Source: Hemerocallis citrina (Eukaryota; Streptophyta; Magnoliopsida; Asparagales; Asphodelaceae). Taken from it: a stretch of 64,000 bases of DNA. The translations under genes were made by a program, and so were the position numbers. Position 1 is the first letter of the stretch. Each line of letters begins with the position of its first letter. Of the stretch, positions 21,596-33,989 are shown one piece after another. A model generated the notes under the pieces. It was not told where the DNA came from and made no database searches. It saw only the letters and a program-made list of their open reading frames with translations. The stretch lies in NCBI GenBank assembly GCA_017893485.1, contig CM030362.1, positions 178,684,166-178,748,165 on the forward strand, read 5' to 3'.

Positions 21596-24500
21596 TGTAA
21601 CACCTCGAATTTGTGAAATACCGAAAATATCTGTTTTTATATATTTGGAGAGCTGAAAACTGTTTTTGGGATATTTTGTTTGAATATTGGTACTGGTATG
21701 GATATTTGTGGTAGATTGATATTATTGATATATTGGAGCTACGAGTTGAAATTTTATGGGAAGAGATATTGTTTATTTTATTTTATAATTTTGAAGGATT
21801 ATTACGAGGTAGTTTTAATGTATTTTGTATTGTTTATGATATTAAAGTAGAGATTTGGGACTTATTTGAAATATATTGGGATTTGGGGGCATATATGTAA
21901 TATTCCCTTACACTATTATTTATTTATTTATTCTTTTAATACCCCCCCCCCCCCCCATTCTTCTTCCTCCTCCCTTCTTTCCTTTTTTTTCTCCCGATCG
22001 CACGTATACAGCCGAACCCATCGGCTGGCGTTCTCGCCTTCCGAAATCTGATCCGTTTTTCGATTGTTTTCAAATTAATTCAGGGGGATAGCTAAGTGGA
22101 GGGTGCTCTAGCTCGTGGTGGAGTCCGTTTTTCGAAAGGATTTCGAAAAGGTAAACCCTAGATTTTATTTTTGTATTAAAATTAGTGTGGTAACTTTATT
22201 TTGAGTAAGAGTATTATGGTAGGGAGATTAGAAGATGTTAAGAAGGGTAGAGACGAGAAATTAGCAATTTCTTAGAGATTTTGCAAGTTGCTAAAAATTA
22301 GGGATTTGGGTTTGCAAATGAGAATTTTATATATATAAATTATCTTCCGCATGGTAGTAGAAATTGTAGTTTAGCCATTAGAATAAATTGGGAATGGTTC
22401 TAGTAATTGTTTGGGGAATAAAAATCCCTTAGACATTAGATTATTACGTGCATCGCACGTGTATCCCTGACTTCCAATAAAACATCTGTGTAATAGTAAG
22501 ATAATTAGTATTATTGTTTTCCCGTGACTGGTTTGAATGATTTGAGCCTTAATTGCTTTGAAACTTGATAATAGGAAATGTTAACGGCTTCATGTGCGGG
22601 ATGAAGAAGAGATGCTTCGAGTCTTCCCGGGCTGTTAGGTGAGTATGAAGGTATTTATGTATTTGTTATTTTATGAAAATTTTAGTATAATCTGAATGAT
22701 TGATATGAATCCCGGAATAAGGTTTATGTGTAAAGGGAAATTAGTGTTCGGTGTTGGTATGCGATATGACGATTAAATACTCGTCTCGTGTATTGATATA
22801 AATTTATAGAGGATGGATTAGTTATATATATATGGGGATGAGTTATATGTATATAAGAATGTCGGTATATGGTGGATTGATGTGATTTTAAATATTTAGG
22901 GTGATGGTAATGTATTGTGTATATATATCTATGTGTATATGGTGTTGTGATGTGTTAATCTACTGGGCGTATGCAAACGTGTGGGAATGAGATAATAAAT
23001 AGTATGGTATATTCACGATGTGTGAGGTAATGATCAAATAAATAATACAGTACCATTGTGATGTGCAATATTATGATCTGATGATTTTATATATTAATTA
23101 CAGTGATATTTTCTTTGTGTGATGCATTGAAAGGGTAAGTGAGATGGTGATCATTGGTTATGCGAATAAGTTTAAATCAAAGAGGAGATGCTATGATGAT
23201 AAAGGGTGATGTTAATATGAAAAGAAAATGTTAATAGCAATAATTTCGGTTGACTTGAGTTGATACCCCAGGATGGACCTGGGAGAGTAGATACCTCCGC
23301 ATAGACCGGAGAGAGATATGATACCTCAGGGTAGACCTAAGAGAGAGATGATACCCCCAGGGTAGGCCTGGGAGAGTAGATACCTCCGCATAGACCGGAG
23401 AGAGATATGATACCTCAGGGTAGACCTGAGAGAGAGATGATACCCCAGGGTAGGCCTGGGAGAGTAGATACATCCGCATAGACCGGAGAGAGATATGATA
23501 CCTCAGGGTAGACCAGAGAGAGAGAGGATACCCCAGGGTAGGCCTGGGAGAGTAGATACCTCCGCATAGACCGGAGAGAGATATGATACCCCACGGTAGG
23601 CCTGGGAGAGTAGATACCTCCGCATAGACCGGAGAGAGATATGATACCTCAGGGTAGACCTGAGAGAGACATGATACTCCAGGGTAGGCCTGGGAGAGTA
23701 GATACCTCCGCATAGACCGGAGAGAGATATGATACCTCAGGGTAGACCTGAGAGAGAGATGATACCCCAGGGTAGGCCTGGGAGAGTAGATACCTCCGCA
23801 TAGACCAGAGAGAGATATGTTACCTCAGGGTAGACCTGAGAGAGAGTTGATACCCCAGGATGGACCTGGGAGAGCAGATATCTCCGGATAGACGGGAGAT
23901 AGAGTTGATACCTCAGGGTAGACCTGAGGGAGAATTGATACTCCAGGCTAGACATGGGATAAAATGAATATGATATGAAATGTGAATGAGAAAGAGAAGA
24001 AAGTAATTGGTGTAAGATGAAATGAAATAGTGAAGTAAGTGTATGGGTCGAAATGAATAAGTAATTACGAGATGAGATTTAGAAATTACGAAAAGTGTAT
24101 TAATATGGATTAAATGAAGAAATTATGTTGTGATAATGAATACGGGAAGTAGAAAGAATGCATTATGTATCTTATAAATGAAAGTGAAATACAGGAGGAT
24201 TTGAGTTGATACACCTTGGAATTGTGTCGAGGTACTACCCGCCCGCTATTTCTGTGGAAATAGTGGGAACTACCTGCCTTGACATAATTCGCAGGGTGAG
24301 TGACATGATATCGGTGATGAATAATGGAAATGAAGAATAAAGTAAGTGAAGATGAATAGTGATTTAAGTGAATTAATAACCAAGCTATTAGCTTGAGATG
24401 TGATGTGACATTACCCAAACTATGTTTGGGGCGTGGTGATTATTAACCAAGCTATCGGCTTTGGGGTGTGATATGTTATTGCCCAAACTATATTTGGGGA

Positions 24501-25995
24501 TATGGAGTATTAATTGATGTAAATGAAAGTGAAATCAATGATAACTTGAGTTATAAGTGAAGATGAAAGTAAGTTAGTCATCAATTAGCTTGAATAATAG
24601 CTAAATGATATAACGGGATGAGAATGAGTTATAAAACATATTTTTGATGTGATAAGAATGAGTATTTAATAAGTGATATGTTCATGATGTGATGAAATGT
24701 GAGTAAATTGCAATGGGCAATGAAGTGTTATATTTTTATCATAAGACATGAATTAATGTGGTATTATGAGGATATATGCATACGTGATGATATGGGTTAT
24801 AAGAAATAAATGAACGCGGTGTTATGAAATATGAAATTGAGAAAGAAAGGGTTTAAGAATGAAAATGAGTATTAAAGAATATGAGTCGTGAGTTCGTAGA
24901 TGTAAATGAATGGTAAATGAAGTGCGTAGTTATAAAAGTATGAAGAAAAGAGATAGGGACCTTATGTGAGTATTTATGAAAATAAAGAAACGATGAGGTG
25001 GTGGAAATTATGAAATGATGAGTATTTGTGTTGGAGAATTCAAAATGAAAAGTAATAGAATGTGGATTAATGTGTTGCTTTGTGATTGAGTATAAAGTGA
25101 ATGAGTTGTGTATATATGTATTTATATATATGCAGTCATATATTAATATGATGCATTTAGCGAAGGGAATGGAGTTATGGATATATAGATGTAGACGGAT
25201 GCAGACTTGTCGAGTACTTGATACTAAGGTGCATTCTTGATGCTTTAATGTCCAGATTCGAGTTGAATCTTCTTACCTTGGTATTTGTAAGTTTAATTTA
25301 TTTTCTTGATATAGTTTGATTTATTTATTAGATTAGTGAATTATACTCAAACCAGAAATGGCTAACCCCTTAGTGTTTGGGGGGTTAGGGGAGTCCGAGG
25401 ACTACCCTAGGCACTACTGTTACAGGTCCTCAGCAGTGCAGAGGTGAGGGATAGATTGGATGGTGCCAAGCTTTTCTTTTTTTTTAAATTTTCTGTTTAA
25501 GTTATTATGTTAAGTGATAAATTTATGATTTAAATTGTATTATGGATGTATAAGTATGTAAATGATGAAGATGAGTATAGTGTGGAGTAGTATGGTATGT
25601 TTGTGACCCGTACCTATCTCGTTGTGGAGTACCGGGCTCTGTGGTAGGTTTTACAAAGATTTTTCTAAATTTTTACCTCGTTTTTCATAGAAATTTATAG
25701 TTTTTATTTGATATTTGATAATCCGTAATGAGTTTGGCCCCCAGAGCATTATATTATATTGCCTGTATTTTTCTGCTCATTTTGGCCTGGGGAGCCCGTG
25801 AAATGATTGTATGTGTTGTGAGCTACGGAATTTTGAGCAGAATTCCGTAAGCTATCTGTGTTTCTGGACAAAATTTACAGGGGAAACTCTGCCGAAATTT
25901 TTCTTGAAATATTACTTTCTTAGTTTAAGTTTAAAGTGATGTAGAAATTGAAAGTATTGAATTTAGAGTCAGAAAAAAAAATTGGGGGTGTTACA
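21596..25995 (+). repeat. Element C 3' LTR
   Basis: It starts TGTAACACCTCG and ends GGGGGTGTTACA, followed by the duplication ATCAT at 25996-26000. It repeats the 5' LTR with scattered single-base changes and small indels, for example in the C-run (21942-21957), the T-run near 21986 and the end (ttgaatttagagtc in place of ttgaatttggtgtc). Confidence 0.93.
23263..23960 (+). repeat. Hairpin array in C 3' LTR
   Basis: Same organisation as 17523-18222, with the unit order preserved and a handful of base changes, some of which break a stem (for example gatacatccgc). It spans about 698 bp, so the array has not visibly expanded or shrunk since insertion. Confidence 0.92.
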
Positions 25996-26739
25996 ATCAT
26001 GTAGACAGCCTGTGAACACTCTCACACCGTAGATCCGAGTCACTCATACTTGTGCTTTTCTCTTACTTTCATCACATCTTCACTACAGTGTTGTCCTTAA
26101 GTTTTAATTTGTTTTAGAAGAAAATCAACACAACCTAGAGCTAGATTACCCTACCAGACTTAAACCAAACAAAAAATACACTCAGCCCAACTGGCTACTT
26201 CTCAAGAGATGCTCAACCCACACTGGTTAGCTCTCAAATTCATTAATAAATACTGTCGGTCGTTAGGGTCTCGCCTAGCCTCTAGATTCCAACAACTATC
26301 TCTTTCTAGAGATCAACAATATGTTATATTCAATTAAATAATATTTCAATTCCTTATTCACAACCTCTTCCTCAAAGAAAATATTTCTTTATAATCTCAT
26401 AACATGAAATAATTCAATTCAACTTCTTTTATCAATTTTATCACTTATAACATTGTGTGCAATTCAAATAATCTTAATCAAATATTAATAACCATAAAAT
26501 ATTATCGAGAGAAATGTAATTGCCTTCCAAAACTTCACCTCTCTTTAATTATACGAGAGCCAGAACTTTGAATATAAAAAATCACTTCTAATACTCACAA
26601 AATATGTCAAAATATTTTAGAAATAATTTTTATAAAGTCTAAACAATTTTAGAAAAATAATAGAATTTTTCCCAATTTTTATTTCACTTAATAACTCAAA
26701 ATATCAACAAAAAAAATCAAAAAGAAAAAAACAAAGTGG

Positions 26740-27022
26740 CAAGGATCAGATTCGAACCCAAGACCATTTCCTCCGCCTATGAACAATAACCGACCCAAAG
26801 CACACCCGTCGACCAGAAAGGCCAGAGTAACTAACTGATATGAAAGGGGCTCGAATTGTACTTAAGTATGGTTTCGGTGAGTTGATTTAAAAATTGAAAT
26901 TTTGTAAAGAAAAGCCCCTTCAAAACTCGAACCCGAGACCAACACCTTCGCCCATGAACTGTAACGGACCCAAAGCGCACCCGAAGACCAATTGGTCTTG
27001 AGTGACTAACTGAAATGAAGTT
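26740..27022 (-). repeat. Two tRNA/SINE-like modules in LTR B
   Basis: On the minus strand two related segments of about 100 bp (26740-26842 and 26915-27022) each contain a pol III B-box-like GGGTTCGA (26752-26759 and 26927-26934), with cagttagt at the other end and a shared GTGCGCTTTGGGTC-like core. They could be a duplicated tRNA-derived SINE fragment or simply an LTR repeat. No cloverleaf with complete arms could be drawn. Confidence 0.35.
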
Positions 27023-28896
27023 GGTTAAGTACCTTTGTATATATCGTATCGTATCTAACTCTTCATTTAATAAACTCGATTACTCAACCAATTTGTACCA
27101 TTCAGAATCCAATTCTTTTCCAGAACATTTCCTTTCAAAAATGCAGTATAGTGCATATACTTAAACTTTATCAAATTCTCATTTTTGACTGTGCAATAAA
27201 AATTTCTCCCAAATTGTATTAAAGAACTCACATTATCAATTTTCAATTAAAGTGTTGTCTCTCATCAAAACATCTTTATAAAAATTCTTTATACTCAAAA
27301 AAATATATACTAATGTGACTATTTTCATATTTCTCTACTATAATAGCATTTAAAAACTATTTTCCATACATGTTACATTATTTTGACTATTATTTTAACA
27401 TGCATCAATTCTTATTCCAACAATTCACCAAATGATATTTTCTTTTTCTTTTTCTATTTTAACAAGGGTCTAGTCATTTATTAAATCACAATATCAATTC
27501 AACCAATCATGATACAATTAAATGAGATCATGCAATCTACTTTTATCATACCAATTAAAATTTAACAATTAAATCATTTATCAACTAGCATGCATCATAC
27601 TCCTAAATTAGAAAGGATTTAAGAAACACCCACCCAAGAAATATGATTTCTTAGCAATTGAACTCCTAGAATGGAAAACTCCTAGTAGCAAAAACTCCTT
27701 CGAAGGCTCTAAGAGAAGCTCCACTTTGCCTCTTCGAATTCCATGCACAAGGAGAAAAATCTCCAAACCCAATTCGGCAGTAACAAGACAGCACCCTCCT
27801 TCTCATTTCATATATATGTATATATATATATCTACATATGTGTACATATGCGTATCTATATATATGTGTGTATATAAATAATATATGTGTATAAAGGTGA
27901 GTAGGTGGAGGAGCAACAGTGTGTGTGTGTGTGTGTGCGTGTGGGGGGGAGGGGGGAGGGGGGGAACATGCTAGATTGGTTTCGGTAGAGAAGAAGTGAA
28001 TGAAGGGGAAGGAGGAAGAATGTGAAGGGGGTGTGGATTTTTATAGAATTTATTTAGAGGGTTATATTAACCAATTGTCCACTAACACCCATTAACTCCA
28101 CTCTCTTAATTCAAAACTTTCATTTTTCCCTCCAATCTTAAAACATTCGGCCCCCCACTTTGAGGTGTGCACATCGCACGTGTGCATGTGCACGTACTTT
28201 GTGTACACTTCACAAAAAATTACTTATTTATTTAAATTAAAACATATGCTTATATATATATATAACATGCATAAAAATTAGTTTAATTAAAAATTATAGT
28301 TTTTCATGCATAAATAAAATAAACACACACACTTCTGAAATTTCACTTTCAAAAGAAGGCAACTAACATGTGCATTGCAAACACGTGCGTCGCACGTAAA
28401 TTAATTATTCAAGTACGAAAAATAGATTAGATCGACGGGAAATGTTTATAAATAATCGAATATAACATACGAAAATATATTTCATTATACATATACAGTA
28501 GCGTAACAAACACGTACACAGAAAAACACGTGCACCACACTTATAAAATATTTTAATTAAAATAAGAGAAAAATGAATTTCCATTTATAAAACGAATTCG
28601 AACACGTTATTAAATAAATAATTGAAATATAGAGAAAATATTACACATAGCGGTGGAAAAATACGTAATTGATACGTGCATAAATAACACGTATAAAGTA
28701 CGTAAAAACACAGAGATTGGAATTTAATATTTGAGTTGACTCAAATAGGATTTTTGAGAAAACGGAAAATGCATGAACAGTTGGAATACAAAATTCGAAT
28801 TAAAATACGTTACGGATATTACCCGTAACAGTACAAAATACACGTGCATAACACACGAGAGCAAAATTGTCATTTCTAAGTTTGCGTGGTGTTACA

Positions 28897-30063
28897 GGCT
28901 GCACCTCTAGTTGTGCAGGAATTTTTAGATGTGTTTCCAGAGGAGTTTCCTGGGCTACCCCCAGATAGGGATGTGGAATTCAGTATTGAGGTTCAGCCAG
29001 GTAGTGCACCGATATCGAAGTGTCCCTACAGGATGGCACCAGTTGAGCTAGCAGAGCTGAAGGTGCAGATCCAAGGATTACGCGATTTGGGATTCATCAG
29101 GCCCAGTGTTTCGCCGTAAGGAGCTCCAGTCCTATTCGTCAGCAAGAAGGACGGAAGCCACCGACTGTGCATTGATTACCGTGAACTGAACAGTGTTACT
29201 GTGAAGAACCGGTATCCACTGTCCAGGATCGATGATTTGTTTGACCTAGTAGGGCAGTGCAGCAGTCTTTTTGAAGTTGTATCTTCACTCAGGGTATCAC
29301 CAGGTCAAGGTGAAAGTGGCTGATGTGCTGAAGACAGTCTTCAGAACAAGGTATGGGCATTATGAGTTCCTAGTGATGCCTTTCGGAGTCACGAATGCGC
29401 CAGTTGTGTTATGGAGTCTGATGAACAGGGTCTTTTCCCCATGGTTGGACAGATTCGTGGTGGTATTAATAGATGATATTCTGGTGTATTCTCAGAACCA
29501 GGAGGAACATGCTGAGCATCTGAGGTTGGTTCTACAGACTCTAAGGGAGAATCAGCTCTATAGGAAACTCGGCAAATGTGAGTTCTGGCTCGACTGAGTT
29601 ACCTTTTTGGGGCATATCATCTCAGGCTAGGAATCTTAGTTGATCCTTCCAAGATTGCTGTAGTGAAGGATTGGCCAGTGCCAAAGTCAGTTTCAGAGAT
29701 GAGAAGTTTCCTTGGACTAGCTGGGTATTATCAGAAATTCGTTCAAGACTTTTCGAAGATAGCTGGGCCACTGACTAAGCTGACAAGGAAGGTTCATAAA
29801 TTTATCTAGGATGGAGCTTGCAGCGAAGCTTTTGCAGAGTTAAAGAGCAGGTTGACATCAGAACCAGTGTTAAATATTCCGGATGGTTCAGGTGGATTTG
29901 TGGTTCACTGTGACGCTTCTAGCAAGGGTTTTAGTGCAGTGTTGATGCAGAAGGGCCGAGTGGTTGCCTATGCATCTAGGTAGTTGAGGACGCATGAGAG
30001 GAGCTATCCAACTCATGATTTGGAATTGGAAGCGGTGATCTTTGCTTTGAAGCTGTGGAGACA
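28897..30063 (+). pseudogene. Element A reverse transcriptase and RNase H (first part)
   Basis: Homology starts [20 protein letters not shown], right after insertion B, and goes on with [58 protein letters not shown] and the catalytic box [10 protein letters not shown] (xDD intact). It then passes through the thumb ([15 protein letters not shown]) and LAGYYQKF into RNase H with VVHCDASSKGFSAVL and THDLELEAVIFALKLWRHYL. Damage: TAA at 29117, a frameshift near 29265 that destroys the SKIDLR block, and stops near 29596, 29627, 29807 and 29982. D interrupts RNase H at 30068. Confidence 0.9.
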
Positions 30064-30068
30064 CTATT

Positions 30069-33000
30069 TGTAACCCTTGTTTTTCATTTTTGTGTATTTT
30101 TTAGTGTATTTTCTTCTTCCTTGTATTTGATTCCGTTATATCTCTTTTGGAACATATATTGGATTTTATTTTCAATATATATATTCTTTTTATTATTTTT
30201 GGTCTATGTTATTTGAATTCTTGATTCTTTGTCCATCTCTTGTTTCGTTCCATTTGATCGAGCTACTATTTTGATCCTCTCAATTTTATTGTTCATACCC
30301 TTTTTTTCCTTAATTTTCTATTACTTCGTTCATTTGCTCTATCTTGATTTTTGAACTCCTTCATACCCATTTACACTCCTAAATCCAATACCCCATTTTA
30401 ATTCTATTCTAATTCAATCCTATACTCCAATATCCATACCCATTTAACTAATACACTAATACACTACACCATACCCTGTTTAATATCCACTAAACTATAT
30501 ATACCCAACCCTATAACTACCTACCCTGTTCATTAAGCCCATACCCGAAAACCACCCCCACACTCTATACTCGACCCGTTACACCCTACACTACTATGCC
30601 GCTTTCTTACTCCCTTAACCCTAAACTACTCCTAACCCAACTATTTAAACCAATGCAACCACCGACTGCTCCCCTTCTCTTCGTGAAACCCTAGCCACCA
30701 GTGCTACCTCCTGCTCTCTCCCATCTATCTCTCTCCCTACCTTCTCTCCATCTCGATCGCCAGCCCCTGTGCTCGCCTCTATCCTCCCGACCTCCCTCTC
30801 ATCCCAACGCCCTGTGCCCTACTGTCATCAACAACAGCAGCATCGCGACATCCCTCCGGCGCCGTCTCGTGGTCTCTCTCCTCGTCGCTTGGCCAGTAAG
30901 CCAGCACCGAAGTGCCGCTGTGGTCGCCATCCCCACAGTCCTGAGCTCTCCCTTGTGTGGTTCCAACTCCCTCTTGCCCTCTCTTGGTGTGAATGTTGTG
31001 GTGGGTGGATCCGTGTGATTGTTTTGGCTCTTGAACTCGCTCATTATTGTGTTCGTTGTTGGGTTCGTGTTTCGCTCGTGGTCCGTGGGTTTTGCTCATT
31101 TTTGGCTCGTGTGTTCGTTGAGTTCGTTGCCTAGGAATCTGTTCCCGTTATTCTTGCTTGGAGTCATTTCCGTCGTCAGTTAAGACAAGTAACTTGTATT
31201 AAATTCCTTTATAAATACAAGTACTAAATACCGCTTGTAGTGTAGTTGGGTTCTAGAGACAATTTGTGTGTGATTCTCCTTGTTGATATTGTCTCTATTA
31301 TGGTGATTCGACCATAGTTTCCTCACGACATACATGACATAATATAACCTAGGATTAACCATATCTTGTTGCATATATGCGTGTTGTTCATATGTTATCT
31401 TATGCTCGTTCGTGTTATTCGTGGTAGACTTGTTGTGGACTTTTGAAATACCCTATAACATGTTGCTTGGACATCTAGTATACTCTGTATCATGTTTGGT
31501 TGTGTTCTGGATGAGTTCCCTGTGAACTGGTGGATTTTGTGCTTATGTGATATTTTCAGTTTTGCTGGCTTTTCAATTTTGATCAATATGTTAAACCCTA
31601 TTAAGGTCAGTATTTGAGAATATTTTGTGAACATGATTTGTAGAGAATTTTGTCTATTTTCCAACCCTTTTGATGGATCTCTGTTTTGATTTACGGTTTG
31701 TGAGTTATGTCTATTTTACTACAGTAGTGTCGAAAGATTTTCAGATTTTGTTTTCTATGAATTCTGAAGAGTAATCTATTTTTATTGTGATGTTTAAATT
31801 ATTATTTTGATCTGGAATTTTTCTTAGTACTTCTAGACATGATTGGGGTTTACCCAGAATTTTGGTGGATTTATTTGAGAAGTTTTACAAACCTTTTCAT
31901 GCTTGCAAATAAAGATTTTACATGTAGAATTTTACTACTGTTCAGTAAAGAACTTGATTTTCGACCTATTTCTACTTGTTGTTTCCAAAATATTTGTGAA
32001 TATGAAAGTTATCCTGCTGTATCTATTTTATTACCCTTTTGGCGGAATTGGATTTCGATTTATGGTTTGTGAGATATTGTTGCTTTTGTATTGCAGTGTT
32101 TGTGATTTCAGATTTACAAAACTACTGCATCTTGCTGTTTTCTTATTTCACTTGACTACTCTATTTTTGTTGGAAAATTATGGAACTTGATTTTCTGATA
32201 CTAAACACATAGGGGAATATCCAGATTTTTCGTGGATTTATTTAATGAGTTTTCATACTATTTTCCTGACTTTGAATACAATCTTCTGATTTCTGGCTGA
32301 ACATATTTTCTGGTTTCAATTCAGTTTTGAGTTATGTTTTTTGTGAAATACTCTATGACTTATATATGTTTGTTGGATTCGGCCGGGAGTCTATTTTCTA
32401 GAACTTTCAACGGATTCAGGTTTGCATATTTGTAACAACGGGAATCTTAGTTTTACTGCAGTATGGTCTTGCTGTCCTGAACTAGAAATTTGATTATTTT
32501 ATCCTTTTATATGTTATCTTGCACTCGTACATGTTTGTCTTGCAAGTTGAACTTGTTACGTGATCATGACATATTATTCTTGCTATGTTTTTCATGCATA
32601 CATGCTTGTTTGATAATAATAATAAATAACCAAGCCGGGGATAAGGGAAAGATCTAATAGTGGATAATTCAGAAATGTACACTCAGAATGGGATCCACTG
32701 ATCCTACATGATTACTTAATACATGATACTTGACACGTGAATACTTGACACTTGCACGCAAGACACGTGATTACTTGCTACTTGCACAACTTGACATGTG
32801 ATACATGATACACTCTACCTGGAGCTTGGAGCTCGATTACTTGATACTTGTCCCTGAGTACATTACCCTCTATGGTCCACTATGAAATCTAAAGGAAAAC
32901 TGTTTGATGTAGCAACCATGTAGTAAAAAGTGGGATGCATCAAGTGCTACCTAGATAGTAATAACTACAAGACTTGATACATGACACTTGAACATGATAC

Positions 33001-33675
33001 ATGCTTACTTGATACTTGACTACATGATACATGATACTTGATACATGACACTTGCTACATGTTTACTGGATACTTGATACTTGTTACTTGTTTACTTGAT
33101 GCTTGTTTCACTCGACACTCGATACATGCTACTTGTACTTGTTCACCTCACCATGCTAGTTGTTATATTTTGTTATCATGCATATTCTATGATGTTAGTT
33201 ATCTTTTCTCATGTACTTGTATCCTGCACTACAAGCGGCCAATAACTTGCATTGACGGGAGTTTGTTTTCTTTTTCTATCCCTGCAATTGTTAAATTGCA
33301 AATTTTGGAGAACAAGTACCAGATGGTGTTGGTGATATAAAATATTAGTGCTGGATTTTACTATGATTATTTCTTGTTGCTTGTTTTGAACAATTGTATC
33401 TTGTACTTGGATTTATTTTGTATCTGGGCAATGTGACCCAGAATATTGACTTGTTCGGATCTGAATTATTTGAGATTAATATAATTTGGTTTCAAGTATT
33501 CTTGTTGGTTTTGACTCATATATGCATGCTTGGTTGATTATTTTGCTTCCGACTCTGACTATTCCTATGAAATATTGTAAAGATTCGTGAACAGCTTATG
33601 GATGATGAAAATCATTCGCTGGGCTTAGTCACGTATCCGTGTTCTGTATTCTCTTTTGGGAAGAGGGACGTGACA
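30069..33675 (+). repeat. Solo LTR D of the element A family (3.6 kb)
   Basis: TGTAACCCTTGTTTTTC to GGGACGTGACA, flanked by CTATT at 30064-30068 and 33676-33680. It aligns with the 5' LTR of A, including three degenerate 367-bp repeats (anchors 31673, 32042, 32410), the aagccgggg block at 32632, the tacttg/tacatg word tract (32700-33150) and the end region (33580-33675). No internal region or second LTR, so it is a solo LTR, formed by recombination between the LTRs of a relative that inserted into A. The proline-rich frames at 30700-31130 match the GC-rich part of the A LTR and are not convincing genes. Confidence 0.92.
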
Positions 33676-33985
33676 CTATTTACATAGAGACCGAGTAGAA
33701 ATCTTTACGGGCCATAAAAGTCTCAAGTATGTCTTCACCCAGAAGGAATTGAACATGAGGCAGAGGCGTTGGTTGGAGTTAATGACTGACTATGATATTA
33801 ATCTGCAGTATCACCCCGGCAAGATCAACTTGGTGCCGGACGCTTTCAGCAGAAGACCAGTCGCCATGTTCCTGACTCAGCAGAGAGAACTTGTTGAGCA
33901 AATGAGGAGGTTGGAATTGGATGTTATCTTGTCGAGTTCTAATCAGCGTTGCATGATGCTTCAGTTATAGTCATCTCTTGCCTAG
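33676..33985 (+). pseudogene. Element A RNase H end and connection domain
   Basis: This continues the RNase H frame broken by [42 protein letters not shown] and [12 protein letters not shown], the standard end of chromovirus RNase H, followed by a short linker (REL to [11 protein letters not shown]). Stops appear at 33968 and 33983 and homology is lost; integrase never begins. The join to element E is at about 33985. Confidence 0.88.
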
Positions 33986-33989
33986 CTCA

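Larger units (their letters stand above)
15859..25995 (+). mobile_element. Element C: non-autonomous retrotransposon with 4.4-kb LTRs
   Basis: The LTRs are 15859-20257 (4399 bp) and 21596-25995 (4400 bp), near-identical by eye, starting TGTAACACCTCGAATTTG and ending GGGGTGTTACA. The flanks ATCAT at 15854-15858 and 25996-26000 show an intact insertion. The internal part is only 1338 bp: an initiator-Met PBS, debris of Ty3/gypsy RT and integrase, and a C-terminal tail before the 3' LTR. It fits the class of large LTR derivatives moved in trans, derived from a chromovirus. High LTR identity marks it as the youngest insertion in this stack. Confidence 0.92.
15076..28896 (-). repeat. Solo LTR B (about 3.68 kb net), inserted in A and split by C
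   Basis: It begins TGTAACACCCCGAATTCC and ends GCGTGGTGTTACA, flanked by GGCTG at 15071-15075 and 28897-28901. Without C (and its duplicate ATCAT) it is 15076-15858 plus 26001-28896. No PBS or coding sequence lies inside, so it is a solo LTR. Minus orientation is suggested by an AATAAAAG signal near one end (minus, about 15165-15173) and by its shared start (minus) TGTAACACC-N-CGCAAA with F and the fragment at 62741. It contains two tRNA-like modules (26740-27022) and TA/TG microsatellites (27808-27945). Confidence 0.85.
9575..33985 (+). mobile_element. Tekay-like Ty3/gypsy retrotransposon A, 3'-truncated and twice interrupted
   Basis: The components are a 5' LTR (9575-13114), PBS, gag with an intron, protease, insertion B (15076-28896), RT and RNase H, insertion D (30069-33675), and RNase H/connection (33676 to about 33985). 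Integrase and the 3' LTR are gone; E sequence resumes at about 33985. Removing B and D restores continuous protein homology, with TSDs GGCTG and CTATT. Domain order and motifs fit the chromovirus group; the Tekay-like label rests on gag and RT phrasing and long LTRs and is tentative. tttac precedes the LTR, but without a 3' end it cannot be paired. Confidence 0.82.

Noticed and set aside
26740..26842. A genuine tRNA gene on the minus strand
   Set aside because: Only a B-box-like segment is present; acceptor and anticodon arms cannot be paired.
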